In this document: positions 53,301 through 64,000 of the stretch, one piece after another
Layout: the number at the start of each line of letters is the position of its first letter
Numbering within the stretch: the first letter of the stretch is position 1
Assembly (NCBI GenBank): GCA_932294295.1
Contig: OW028574.1
Location: 13,774,215 to 13,838,214 of the forward strand
Reading direction: 5' to 3'
From: Alitta virens
Lineage: Eukaryota > Annelida > Polychaeta > Phyllodocida > Nereididae
Length of the DNA stretch: 64,000 bases
Made by a program: the position numbers and the translations under genes
The notes under the pieces: model-generated
What the model saw: the letters and a program-made list of their open reading frames with translations, nothing else
Database searches by the model: none
Told to the model about the DNA's origin: nothing

Positions 53301-56300
53301 CATTCAAAAGAACACTTTTACATTATATTATCAAACCTGTTTTCTGTAAGGAGAAATAACGCCAATGTCAGTCTGTTTGAGTCGAGGGGCTTTGTTCTCC
53401 ATCAGCTTCTCGACGTAGTCGACAACTTTGGCAACTTCTTCCGGGTTGAAAAATGACGGACTCTTTTCCTCACGAGTGTCTTGGCCCATGATACCATGAA
53501 ATATCAATGGGAAACCTTTCTTTGGCAGTTCTTGCCAACTGCAGAAACACTCTCTGAAAATGAAGAGGAGCTTGCTATTATTTTGATGAATGCCAAGCTA
53601 AATGGCTGCAACGAGTTTTGAACTTTCAATATCAAGTAGATTTGGTCCACCCCCTCCTCTGTTTTAAATGGAACAGCCCTAACAGAAATTTACCTGCTCA
53701 TTTTGTCAGCACATGCCACCAGCTCACTGTGGTAGTAAAGCTTGTTCGGCAGCTCCAAGATTGAAGGATGAGATCTGTAATTCTGAAGCAATTTCGTCAC
53801 AACCCTCACGTCATAAACCTTGGCATTACCCGCATCATCTTCTCTTGAATAAATTTTGCAGGTCTTCATGAGCCTCTCCAGAATTGAAATGCCTAAACAA
53901 TTAGAAGTAAGATAAAATAATTGATAATTTTTATAATTTTTCACAATGTGGAATTTTCTCTTATTTTAATTTGATATTTTTATTCCTAATCAATTCTATT
54001 TTGAAGTTTTACATCATTTTTTTTTTTAAATGTTTTTACGCATCAAATTTCTATTCCTTATTTCAATTGTTAACGGTCATTGGGCGTATTCCTATACACA
54101 TAAATGTGCGCTATATAACTTAGAATAAACTTAACATCTCACTGCATGTCAGAATGCTCTAAGACAGTACTTTCTATTTTAAACAGAAAATAGCAAAGTC
54201 AAGTACTTTACCTAATCCATATCTGACAGCAATAGATGATCGCAGAATTGGTCCGAGCTGCTCAGGGTCTCCAGCCAAGACCACCTGACCACCATTCGGA
54301 GCCGCTACATCAGTTTCAATGATGCCTGCCAAAGCTATCACTGCTTCAGGCTCTGTAGCATGACCAGCCTCATCAATAAACACATGACTGAAGTGTCCAC
54401 TGGGAAAGTTTGCTGAAGCAATTCTGTTTCAAATAAAGAAATATTGTAAATCATACTAAATGGTGTAACATGATGTGGACTCCAAGCCTTACCATCTCAT
54501 CATTACATTTGCCTCTGGTAGCTGGTCATATAAGTGGCCAAGGCTTCTGACCAAGTAGCATTGAGACCTAAGACACACACATAGACCCAGAACAGGAATG
54601 TTAGCAATAATCTGGCTTGAAGACCGGACTTTTGCAAGCTAATGAAATTTTGTAAAGAGTGAAATATAATTATTCAGAATTTTTTCTTTTTTTCTTGTTT
54701 TGTCATTCATTATACCCCAGGGCATAAAAATGGGAATCCCATGGTAATTCAAATGTTAACGACGCCGTTAAAGCACAAGTATTACACCCTCTTTATATTT
54801 TCATTTTCAAAATATAGCAATTATTCTGCTTCGTCCATGAAAGTGAACTGAGTTTTACCAGGGATCTCGGTTCACTTTTAAAATCATTAGCCACTGTGGC
54901 TAATCCTGTCATCAGACCGTTAGCCACATTTATAACTGAGGAGCCACATTTTTCAGATCGGTGTTTTTTGACATTTTTGTTGTTTCGTTTGTATTTGACA
55001 GGTTGGTAAACTTCCTTTTTGACTTAAAAAATGGAAATTCTTTATTACACAAGTATGTGTAAGACATGTAACATAATATTTTAGAAAATATATAATATGG
55101 GTTAGACATCTGAAAATTTTTGAAATTCCAATTGCAATGCAATGAAAATTGCATTTAGAAAACTTGCTAAAAAAGTTTATGGTTTTGGTGAAATAATTGA
55201 ATTTATCTAATGTATTAAAAAAATTAGTTGTTTCAGAAGGCATTACATTTTTTTTTATAAAAGCTTCAAACATAAGGATAATTAACCACATTTATCTCAA
55301 TTGATTGAATGCTTCTTCTAATTTTTCATTTTGAAACTTGTAATACTGAATTGCAATTTACATTTGAGACACTCAGTGGCTTACAGTCAATGGTCAATCA
55401 GCCCAATTGACATTAGTTCAATAACAGAGAACAGAAGAAAATTTAAACATTTAGCCGATGTGGCTACTTCAAGGTCAATGCCTTTAGCTGCAATAACAGT
55501 TCACTAGCCAATGGCACTGTGGCGAGTGGCTACCGAGATCACGGTTTTACCTTCTGACATTACGTTCTATTTGACAATGTCCACGTTCGATATGATAAGT
55601 AATATATGATTAATGAGAGAATCCACACTTAAAAACTCCTTAATACCAGATGAACTGATCTTGTTCCTGTAACAGCTTACCTTCCTGCAGTGACCAGTGT
55701 GGTCACGATAACTTTGTATTTCAGGAGGTCAGTTTTCGAAGGGAACAAGAACTGTTGTGATGACTTGTCATAATTACAGATTCCCTAAAATATAAATCAA
55801 GCAGTCAATCGAGTAAATCAGTCATTTACCAGTAGTAGCAAGCACAACTCTAGTACTGTTCTAATAAAGAACAATTTTAAGATACTTTATTCTTTAAAAT
55901 CAAGCTTAGATAACACAAGTTAGATATAATAAAGCAAGGATGAAATGCAGTTTCTCAATGACATGAAATATACGGCTAATTGGTTATCTCTTTCTACCTT
56001 AATATCTTCTGGAACAGTGCTGTACGCTCTGCTCACAGCACACATTCTGTAGACTTCATTCTTTACAACTTTCCCCTTGAGCAGTCGTTGAGCAATCAAA
56101 TCTGCAGCACTATTTGACGGTGCACAGGCGAGGATGTGAGCATCATTAATTTTATGGAGAACCTACAAAGAGAAATAAGGTAAACACCAATGCTTCGACA
56201 TAGAAAATATTTCACACAAGAAAATTTGTTAAAACTTAATTATGCACATGAACTTTATCATAAATGCTGTTAACCTTTCCTAATCTGAAGCGACTAATTT

Positions 56301-59300
56301 TTGCACAACTTGAACCAAAGTTGCCAGAATATTTACATGCTCATCTATTCTTTTCATAAATCTGTGTATAAGTTGAATTGTCTTCACATAACTCAAACAA
56401 ATTCTTAGTCATAATTGCAAAAGCACAATGCATTTTGCCGTGCGTAAGTTAAACGATCTACCTGCTTGCGACATCAGTTTTGAAGAAACCATTTCTATAC
56501 CACATTGTACATTCATGGTCAGGCAAGTTTGCGTAAGTCAAACCTTCACTTAACCTCGAATCATATCAGGTGGAGTGCTCAGTTGCAATACCATCAGGTT
56601 GTATTACCGTGATGTGCACTTTTGGCGTAGTGATCAACTGGTGCTGCCACCTGTTGAGAATTTGCATTAACTTGCTTTTCATAAAAAACAAGGTTGCAGG
56701 CAAAATTCAACAGAATTGCTTAAGATTAGCAGGTGTTCACGGTAATACCACCTCACTGTAATATAACGGAGCTCTGGTCTCTTTGAATTTGACGAGGTTT
56801 AGTGAACTTCATTCCATGGATTTCTACCAATAGCCATTATCAAATGAGGAAAGAGTTGGCCATCCAACATTGTTCTTTTCTTATAAAGATAATAAGCTAT
56901 AATACCTGCTGAATGGCTTCCACAAGTGTAACTGTCTTTCCTGTGCCAGGTGGCCCAAAGATCAAATATGGAGCAGGCCGCGATGTCCCCATTAAGATGT
57001 GTTTGATGGCTTGTAGCTGCTCAGTGTTGGTTTCCAATTGTCTGTTCACTAATCTGGTTTCAAATTATTATTTGTGATTAATTAAATATCAAATTGGAAA
57101 ATAAAAAAATTAAATTAAAAGTACATTAATAACTTACTAAAATTTTAGTAATTTCTATGTTTCTTTACATCTAATACAAAGCCAAAACCACTTTAGGACT
57201 CGACATCATCGGGTTCAATTCATCGTCGATAATATAATTAAATTAGCATGGCTACCACAGCGCCGTCTACCGTATCACTCCTTCGCGCATGCGCGCCAAC
57301 TCCCAGACCGCCATATTTTGATTTGAGTGGTAAATATATAGCGGGGAGGTGGGAGGGAATGTTCCGTGGTTTTGGGTTTGTATTAGATGTAAAGAAACAT
57401 AGAAATTACTAAAATTTTAGTAAGTTTCTTTACTTAAAATACGAAACCCAAAACCACTTTAGTACAGAATTACCTGAACCGGATGGTGGGAAGAGTATAA
57501 GTCTAAGAAGTCTTGGTTTAGTTGAGCGGAGTGAACGGTAGCGGTGGTCCCTAATTTGGCACAGGATGTGATAGGACAGCATGCTTATGTACCAGATGTA
57601 GGAATTATGGTGCAGGTTGTAGGAGTTAGATCCCACTTCTGCGAGTAAGGAGGAGACAACCACACTCTCATCCCTCCTTACCTTCCCTATGAATTTTAAA
57701 CCCAGTCCGAATACGGATTCATCCCGGGTTATTCATGGGTGACTGTGGATAGCCTCTTTACCTTACTGACTCAGTTGGTACTTATCCTAAAGAGAGTAGG
57801 ACGAAGGATGCTCACCAGGTCAGGAAGGTAAGGTTCTTCTTCTCCACTTCGTACGGTGTTTCGGCCAGGTCTTCCACAGTCTTCTCCCTCCTCGGATGGC
57901 CCCTTCCCCCCTGCAATTCGGGGAACCACTGCTTCTCTGGCCAGTGTGGCGCCATCAGAATCCTCATGCACCGGTGCGTTTTCAGTTCTGAATGACTTTT
58001 GCGACTAGGCCTGTCGGGGAATATGCATAGGCTAGGAGGTTTTCCCAGTACCAGGAGAGGGCGTCTATGGCCATAGCGTACCCATCCAGAATGGGGCTCA
58101 CGCAAGATGACAGCTTGGTGTTCTCTTTCGTGGCAAACAAGTCCACCATGGGTGTCCACCATTCCTCCCACACCAAATTCAGTACCTCGGGGTGAATGAC
58201 CACTCTGTGGGGAGGACTTGGTCGGTTCGGCTCAGTTTGTCTGCTAAGACATCCAGGCGCCCCGGAATGTGTCTGGCTTCAGTGTGAAGTAGTGCTGTTG
58301 AGCTGACTTGAAGAGGTGTGCGGTTGCTTCCAATAGTGGGGCTGACCTCGTTCCGCCTAAGGGGAAGAGAGTCTATCACTTCTCTGAAGACCTGCAGTTT
58401 CATTATTGACATGTGCAACAGTGTAGTCCACGGTGTGCGTCATAGTAGTGGTTCTTCCGTGAACTCTCACTATAAACCGTTTGTAGAATATCCACCACCT
58501 AACGTTTTACCCCCATTGTTTCCCAACACTTCCAAAAAAAAAAAAAAAAAAAAGTGGTGCAGTCTGGCTCCTACTTGCGTGAACATAACGTTGTGACTTT
58601 GACCAGGTGCAAGCGGAGGCCGTGCAGCCCGTGTAGGGTCATACGGGGTAATGTGGTTCTTCTTTTCCTTTTCCTCCTCGCTGCGATGAAGCATAGGAGG
58701 AGCGGCCTCTTCCCTGCAAGTTCCCTCTTCCGCCACCCCGAAAAGAAAGATTCCCATGGGAGGAGTAGGTGGAATTACTGGTTGACGTAGAAGATATGGG
58801 GGAGGTGCTAGCGCTCATGTTGGGCTGTTTCCGTTGGCCTTCATGATTCATTGTGAACAGGTGATCACTTATCTGTAACACCATGGAGGCAGTTCTCCTG
58901 TCAGAGTCCCTGTGAAGCAGGTCGTCTGAGCGCCCGCCGAACAGGAAGGGGCCTCTGAAAGGCTGCATTCGGAGGACATCTCTGGAAGGTTCGCTTAGGA
59001 TGGAGGGTTCCAGCAGGTGATCCCTTCTCAAGCTGATAGTTTCAGCTAAAAGCCAAGCTACCAAAGTTGTGAGATGTTGGAGTGCTCTGGCTCTGCTTTC
59101 GGCATCTGCTTGTATTCTGTGCCTTTCTTCATGGAGATTCACTAAGTCCGGTGGTAGTGTGTTCTCTGTGTAGGAATCCAGGCAGTCCCACATGGCCTTC
59201 ATATCTGCGTTGAGGGAAGAAGAGAATATATCAACCATATTAATAATGCCAAGGCATGACGATATAGAGTTTTCCCACTCCTCTAATCTGGATAGAGGTA

Positions 59301-62300
59301 GCGAGGCAGGTGAGGATATCTCCCCAATTGCCGCTTCAGACATAAGCGGCTTTGCACATAGGAACTTATTGGGGAGAAAGCTGTAGTCAGCCATATTCAC
59401 ACATGGTTTGGGCACCATTTTGTTCATCTTGTTCTGGTTGGAAGGGGGATAGTCCCAGTCAGGGTGCCAGGATTCCTGTCCCCTAAGTCCTGCCAATGAG
59501 CGCCAAGAGTCTACTACTCTGGATATAATCATTTCCCCCACTGGGAAAGCAATACCCCGTACCTCAGATGTCTGTTTGGGGTTACACAAGGCTGGCAGAG
59601 TGTGGGGTCTGTTGTCATCAGGGGGAGCGACTCCAGCCGCAATCATGGCCTGCGTAGCAGCTGTTTGAATAGTTCTGATAGAGAGGACTGTGAAGTTTTG
59701 GAGAGGTTCTGGGCTTGGGCTACCTCGGTTAACAATCGCATAACATGATCCATTTTCCTGTCCTCCTGTGGGCCATCAGGATTCAGAAATAAAGAGTTTG
59801 CACTACTCACAGTCTGCTCTCGATGTCTTCTGTTCATTGGAGGTGATCTAGAGCGTAGCCAAGACTTGCTATGAGATCTGGAACGTCGTTCTGTCGGTTC
59901 GTTCCGTCGTCTATCTGTACGACCCGCGTCGTCACGGCCATGATGCCTGCTGGCGCTGCGACGTCGTTCTATTCTCTGAGGCGAGACGCTTATAATACGT
60001 CGAGGCGAATCCATAGTCTGCTCTCGATGTCTTCTGTTCGATTTAGAGCGTAGCGAAGACTTGCTATGAGACCTGGAACGTCGTTCTGTAGGTTCGTTCC
60101 GTTGTCTGTCAGTACGACCCGCGTCGTCACGGCCATGCTGCCTGCTGGCGCTCCGACGTCATGCTTTTCTCTGAGGCGAGACGCTTTTATTTCGTCGTGG
60201 CGAATCCATCTGAAACATACTAAACGTTTGTTAGATAGTTTTCCGTGGAAACCGGCTGTGAAATGTACATAAATATGTGTTAAAAACTTATAAGAACCCT
60301 AGCTCTTTGCAGAGCGTGTCGATCGTTCTTCGTCGAATCAAAATATGGCGGTCTGGGAGTTGGCGCGCATGCGCGAAGGAGTGATACAGTGCTGTGGTAG
60401 CCACGCTAATTTAATTATATTATCGACGATGAATTGAACCCGACGATGTCGAGTCCTAAAGTGGTTTTGGGTTTCGTATTTTAAGTAAAGAAACATGCAA
60501 ATAAACCTCTATCACAAACCAATCCTATTCATTTATATGCAAGCTGAATAATTCACACTATCAGGACTTTAAAATGTCCTCCTCATGGGATTCTTCGTTA
60601 TAATTTAGATGTAAAATGTAGTGCTCAGTATCAAATTTGCCGCATATTATTTATTGTTAATGGTAATTCTGTCCATATTTTTTTTCAATTGGTGTAAAAA
60701 TGCACTGGATAGTAAAAAAAAAAAGAAGAAAAAAAAAAGAAGAAAAAAAAAAGAAAAAAAAAAAGAAAGTATATGTTGCCTGTTGTGCTCACCTCAAAGG
60801 CTCATTGGGGATCGAGATGATCCCTACAGCGCATGCAGTTTCAGGAGCAGGAAAAAGAATCTTCTCAAGAGAATTCTCATCAGCCAGTTCCACCGAACGG
60901 TGCATAAGGCGCAAAGCCATTCGGTTGAAAGTGAAACGGACTGAAAATTTCAAGTTCTTCACAAACTCGTCACGCAGCCTTTAAAACAAAAAAGAAACAT
61001 TTCCTGGAGCTGATTTAAATGTATTGAAATAAAAATTACATTGACACACATGTGTACCAATTACTTCACTTGCGGAATAAATGTAGCTCCTGAAGATTCA
61101 CACAGATGCCTAACCAGTACACATACCACAGAAGAGTTCTATGAACATACACACACTGAATTACACAGTACATATGTAGATCATATGCAACAATGAATCA
61201 GCATATACATAGCAGAGCAAATTAGAAGTATAACCTTGGGTAATAACTATGCAATTCAAGCGTTAATTATATAAAGTAATGATGAGAATCCCAATAAGTT
61301 TCAAGTACTCTGTAGATGCAATTTAGGAGCTTTATAGAGTTCAGCAAACCAAGTGGCAAAACTGTGTTCAATGACATATTCCACATTTGTTATGTTGTTG
61401 TGATGACTTTGAATCTTGAACTTACTGCTTGTGGAATCCAATACCCACTTCATTCAGATAAACTTCATGTACGTAGCCTTTGTATTCTTTGTTCCCCGAA
61501 GAACCATCGGCAAGCTTTTTCGTCGCAAACAGAACGTCTCCTCTCAATACAGAGGGTCTATTCTCGGCAAGGCCAGGCACCTGAAAGTCAAAGTAAATAA
61601 TGAAAGAGTTTGACAATTAACAAATGCTAAGTTCCCATGAAAGATCTTCACGCTCGGTAATAACTTCCTTCTGTTTAAGTTTAATGTAACATGCCTTTAA
61701 GGCAAGCTTAAGGTAACATTAGCTTATTAATACCGGAAAAATGCAGTTACGAAAGGGCACCAAAATCACTCAAAAATGCAGTGATGCAGCACTACTGAGT
61801 AAGGGTGCAATTCTACTTTGTTACAACCATTTACTCCATTCAGCACTGACCTTCAGAGTGAGCAAACGTGGCTTATCCCGACATTCATTCATCGTTGCAT
61901 CATCCAGATCATAATTTCGGATGTCAAGCTCCATCTGCACCTCCTCGGCATACAGCATTGTGGAGAAACGACCCACGTATGTTGCCCAGCAAAGTTTATG
62001 ATCCAGAACAGGCCTGTACAGCAGCAATGAACCAAGAGAGTGGCATGAGACAAAGTAACACAGTGTCCATCCTATTCATTTGACGAAAAGTACTCATCCC
62101 AAATCTGCATCCGCAAAATCTTTGCTCTAGCAGTCTTGACAAAATGTCTGACACAAATTATTTAATGTTCATCATTATTATAATGATTACTATTTTTTGT
62201 GCAACTTTAAAATATTAATAAGCATCTATCATTTATTAGTAATATTAGTAAATGTAGCATCTGATGATGAAGGCCAGTCATATCACTTAGAACTGGCAAT

Positions 62301-63830
62301 ATTGCAATAAAAAGACTCGTGACTCAGTGCATATTACGAATCGGTGTGTTGTTTGAAACTTGTTTCCCCCATTTTGTATATGGGTACACAGTCTGAGAGA
62401 CGTTTTCATTATTATCTGTTTCATTACCTACCTACCTACCACTAGAAATTTTTTTGTATACAATTTTACTGACACTGTCCCCACTACTCAAGCTAAATGT
62501 GACAAATGAAGTCTTTTTAAATCATTCATTACTCACCGGATTTTACCCAAATACTCCGCGCTTTGACCAGATAAGCCATCTCCATCCAATTTGTGTCTGA
62601 TCACATCTCTAAATGCATTAGGCACTCGATGTGCTCTCAGCTCAATGTCCCTCTCAAGCTGAGATGAATTTTCCCTACAGGTGAGGAAAGACAAACTTAT
62701 AAGTTAAAGAAAATACCCTAACTCTTGGACAACAGCAATAGAGCAGCTTGAGAAGCCATTCAAATGTAATCATTCAAACTTTCACATTAAAGCGTGGTGT
62801 AACACTGAACAACTATCCACAGCCCCCCCCCCCCCCCCATATGAAACGGTTAAGAGACCACTTTAGTTTTATTATAAAACTTGTTACATTACAAAGAGAA
62901 TGCTTTTCTCGTGCACTTTATGACTTGACATTTAAATATGGAACATTACTTGCTTTACTCAGCAGATACTCCATCATCTCAATCATTGTTTTGCGTTCAA
63001 ATACTTACAAGTCCGGTGCAAGACCTTCGACAATATCAACTCTTGGAGGATAGTACACCTTGCGCACAGGTGTGTAAGGCGTGGTGGGCTGGACTTCATC
63101 TACAATTGCATTCTTGCATCTGCACGCCAAAAGTCTAATGATGTGTATGTGCTTATCTTTCTGGTCTAGCGTTGCAAACATGAAGGAAATTGATGTGCGA
63201 TATCTTCCAACATTATTCGCACAGCTGGTCACGTTTACCTGGTATGAAGCACCTGAAAAAGAAACTTTCTGGGTTATCCTTAGTTAAGGGTACACTGCCA
63301 ATCAAAATGTATATTAAAAATTTGGGCTACAATACATCGTCTAAAATAATTACACATGGCTTCCTGGATGCCTGGTTTATTTTTCCTTCTATTTGGGGGG
63401 GGGGGGGGGGGGGCAGGAGCAAACCATCTCCCCCCCTCCCAAAAACAAAACCTTTGAAAAACAGCCGCTCCTTTCTAATTTTTTTCCCCACTCTTTAACA
63501 TTTATAAATATCTCTCCTAACCACCAACATTTTTAATCCTCCAGGAAGCCCTATATTAAACATTACATAATATAAATGCTGTGTTCACCTGGAGCAAGCT
63601 TCACTAAACCCCCTGAGGTCACATTTTTGACATCAGTGAGAGAGAACACACCAACATTCTTCAAGAATTCATATTTTTTGAAGAGGATGATTTCTTCAGA
63701 ATTATTTGTGATATCAAACTTGAACACCGACTTCTGCTTTTCAAGTACTTCGTAGTGGACAGATCCGACTGGGTCACCATCATACGGACTAGATATCACG
63801 ATTCCTGCTTTGTTTTGTACTAAAAACGTC
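50359..63830 (-). CDS. MOV10: MOV10 RNA helicase (N-terminus beyond window)
   Basis: Sixteen exons in transcript order: 63589-63830, 63009-63252, 62537-62674, 61851-62013, 61426-61580, 60793-60978, 56906-57053, 55998-56162, 55681-55784, 54212-54423, 53694-53892, 53337-53553, 51563-51739, 51052-51140, 50802-50920, 50359-50405. All phases agree and yield 867 residues plus stop; human MOV10 has 1003, so about 130-150 N-terminal residues are missing at the right edge. MOV10 is a 5'-to-3' UPF1-like SF1 helicase of RNA granules that acts with Argonaute and restrains retroelements. Diagnostic blocks are [30 protein letters not shown] (Walker A), [22 protein letters not shown] (DEAG box), [39 protein letters not shown] and [14 protein letters not shown]. 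The end PWRNDP resembles human EWRNEL, favouring MOV10 over MOV10L1. Confidence 0.95.
51940..53260. repeat. Repeat-rich insert in MOV10 intron 51740-53336
   Basis: The intron is bounded internally by CCATGAC-type repeats (51947-51995 and 53211-53250). Between them is a GC-richer 1.2 kb with an NRF1-like CTGCGCATGCGCG near 52690 and short frames up to 87 residues that match nothing I know. It may be one interspersed repeat interrupted by another. No terminal repeats were found. Confidence 0.4.
54860..55543. mobile_element. Foldback-like element 4, in MOV10 intron
   Basis: The ends pair as inverted repeats around GATCTCGGT (54863-54871) and ACCGAGATC (55532-55540). Both arms carry repeated TAGCCACnGTGGCTA-like units. 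A perfect 8-bp duplication GTTTTACC flanks it (54852-54859 and 55544-55551). The central part is very AT-rich and non-coding. Total 684 bp. Confidence 0.7.
57131..57321 (-). repeat. DIRS 3' inverted terminal repeat
   Basis: Inverted copy of 60338-60494, close to identical over the block from AACCACTTTAGGACTCG to GACCGCCATATTTTGA, with short indels. It carries about 24 extra outermost bases (from AACTTACTAAAATTTTAG) that the other end lacks. Unequal ends are usual for DIRS. Confidence 0.85.
57366..57462 (-). repeat. DIRS internal complementary region
   Basis: Positions 57366-57426 are the reverse complement of the left extremity and 57424-57462 are the reverse complement of the right extremity. 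The two halves overlap by GTT (57424-57426), the complement of the AAC at each outer end. In the DIRS-1 model this region templates closure of the circular intermediate. Confidence 0.82.
57812..58418 (-). pseudogene. DIRS pol fragment (RNase H side), frameshifted
   Basis: Three short minus-strand frames together give RNase H and downstream motifs seen in DIRS polyproteins: [17 protein letters not shown], then [13 protein letters not shown] ([11 protein letters not shown]), [21 protein letters not shown], then [16 protein letters not shown]. At least two frame changes separate them. No reverse transcriptase palm motif is found upstream; a deletion joins the gag part close to this fragment. Confidence 0.72.
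58534..58553. repeat. Poly(A) tract (poly(T) on element strand)
   Basis: Twenty A on the plus strand inside the DIRS element, followed on the right by single-copy element sequence. A second A/G-rich tract lies at about 60713-60768, just downstream of a MOV10 exon. Confidence 0.9.
58639..59646 (-). CDS. DIRS gag-like ORF, 335 residues
   Basis: An open frame of 335 residues overlapping the upstream 123-residue frame by ATGA. It is hydrophilic, with a Trp/Leu-containing middle part, and ends in a Ser/Thr-rich stretch followed by Gly/Arg repeats ([15 protein letters not shown]), suited to nucleic-acid binding. No zinc knuckle is present. Position first in the element and composition support gag; sequence homology could not be tested. 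Its last residues may already lie past a deletion point. Confidence 0.6.
   Translation of the reverse strand: MIAAGVAPPDDNRPHTLPALCNPKQTSEVRGIAFPVGEMIISRVVDSWRSLAGLRGQESWHPDWDYPPSNQNKMNKMVPKPCVNMADYSFLPNKFLCAKPLMSEAAIGEISSPASLPLSRLEEWENSISSCLGIINMVDIFSSSLNADMKAMWDCLDSYTENTLPPDLVNLHEERHRIQADAESRARALQHLTTLVAWLLAETISLRRDHLLEPSILSEPSRDVLRMQPFRGPFLFGGRSDDLLHRDSDRRTASMVLQISDHLFTMNHEGQRKQPNMSASTSPISSTSTSNSTYSSHGNLSFRGGGRGNLQGRGRSSYASSQRGGKGKEEPHYPV
59643..60014 (-). CDS. DIRS 5' Arg/Ser-rich gag-like ORF, 123 residues
   Basis: The frame begins [20 protein letters not shown] and is dominated by Arg and Ser in the first 70 residues, then turns into a helical tail ([17 protein letters not shown]). The stop TGA overlaps the ATG of the next frame (ATGA). 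It may be the N-terminal part of a gag split by a frameshift, or a separate small ORF. Confidence 0.55.
   Translation of the reverse strand: MDSPRRIISVSPQRIERRRSASRHHGRDDAGRTDRRRNEPTERRSRSHSKSWLRSRSPPMNRRHREQTVSSANSLFLNPDGPQEDRKMDHVMRLLTEVAQAQNLSKTSQSSLSELFKQLLRRP
59811..60209 (-). repeat. Tandem duplication of the gag 5' coding end
   Basis: Copies 59811-60014 and 60015-60209 are about 85-90 percent alike by eye, each encoding MDSPRR followed by an Arg/Ser-rich stretch. In the outer copy a TGA replaces a sense codon shortly after the start, so only the inner copy remains open. Confidence 0.8.
60338..60494 (-). repeat. DIRS 5' inverted terminal repeat
   Basis: Partner of 57131-57321. It contains GGCGCGCATGCGCGAAGG, an NRF1-like palindrome that could serve as promoter sequence for the element, and ends GTAAAGAAAC at 60494 next to host DNA. 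Confidence 0.83.
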
Positions 63831-64000
63831 CTGCAAATGAATCGTAAGTGTTCTCAAGTGAATGTGTTGCAGAACTTATGGCCAAAAATGCATCAAGTAT
63901 TCTATATAATTATATTTCAATGCATAGGTTGCCTAGTTATTACAATATTTATATTATACAAGGAAACAAAAATGTTAAATTAGAACATTTCTTTTAAGCT

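Larger units (their letters stand above)
57131..60494 (-). mobile_element. Internally deleted DIRS-type tyrosine-recombinase retrotransposon
   Basis: The element lies in the MOV10 intron 57054-60792, in the same sense as the gene. It has long inverted terminal repeats (57131-57321 and 60338-60494) and an internal complementary region (57366-57462) that joins the complement of the left end to the complement of the right end. That arrangement is specific to DIRS elements. The coding part (minus strand) has Arg/Ser-rich gag-like frames and a fragment of the RNase H-side region ([51 protein letters not shown]). The palm region of reverse transcriptase, the methyltransferase-like domain and the tyrosine recombinase were not found, so at 3.36 kb it is deleted and not autonomous. 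AAC occurs at both outer ends. Confidence 0.85.

Noticed and set aside
54494..54576. Candidate MOV10 exon with good splice sites
   Set aside because: Including it brings a TGA into frame at the next join, whereas joining 55681-55784 directly to 54212-54423 gives the conserved helicase sequence [11 protein letters not shown]. It is probably a cryptic exon.
57430..57663. 77-residue minus-strand frame as the DIRS recombinase
   Set aside because: It overlaps the internal complementary region and shows none of the conserved Arg/His/Tyr pattern of tyrosine recombinases.

Overview
The window is nuclear DNA from an animal. It is AT-rich and carries spliced genes with standard GT-AG introns and long introns filled with transposon remnants. 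Every gene recognised is a conserved metazoan housekeeping or signalling gene, and there is no operon, rRNA, tRNA or CRISPR array. A TRIM9-type gene next to L2HGDH, together with the intron-rich structures and a DIRS retroelement, suggests a marine invertebrate, perhaps a deuterostome such as an echinoderm. That placement is inference; the phylum cannot be fixed from sequence reading alone.

Layout. 0.9-1.7 kb: first coding exon of a TRIM9/67-type ubiquitin ligase (-), head to head with L2HGDH (+, 8 exons, 1.9-5.0 kb). L2HGDH converges on EIF4A3 (-, 11 exons, 5.4-9.0 kb). 9.1-17.3 kb: Rap1 GTPase (-) with a long 3'UTR, followed by about 7 kb of probable 5' intron up to a GC-rich first exon near 24.2-24.4 kb. 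26.2-33.3 kb: an 812-residue F-box/seven-WD40 protein (-), head to head with a small DCC/DUF393 protein (+, 34.0-36.1 kb). 37.3-40.8 kb: GPKOW splicing factor (+), converging on a single-exon RNPC3 (-, minor spliceosome). 43.6-44.4 kb: single-exon PSME3 (-), head to head with PRDX5 (+, 44.7-47.9 kb). 50.4-63.8 kb: MOV10 RNA helicase (-), with its N-terminus beyond the right edge.

The genes do not form one pathway, but several act in RNA metabolism: EIF4A3 in the exon junction complex, GPKOW and RNPC3 in splicing, MOV10 in RNA silencing. Three pairs share short head-to-head promoters and three pairs converge tail to tail.

The most interesting content lies in the introns. Four foldback-like elements have inverted arms made of degenerate short tandem repeats, each repeat family different, and each is bounded by a perfect 8-9 bp direct repeat. 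A TTAA-flanked element is nested inside an element with hAT-like ends. A 3.36-kb internally deleted DIRS-type element sits in MOV10 beside the Walker A exon; it keeps the inverted terminal repeats and the internal complementary region with the three-base GTT overlap expected for that order. All exon joins are given with phase-checked coordinates.
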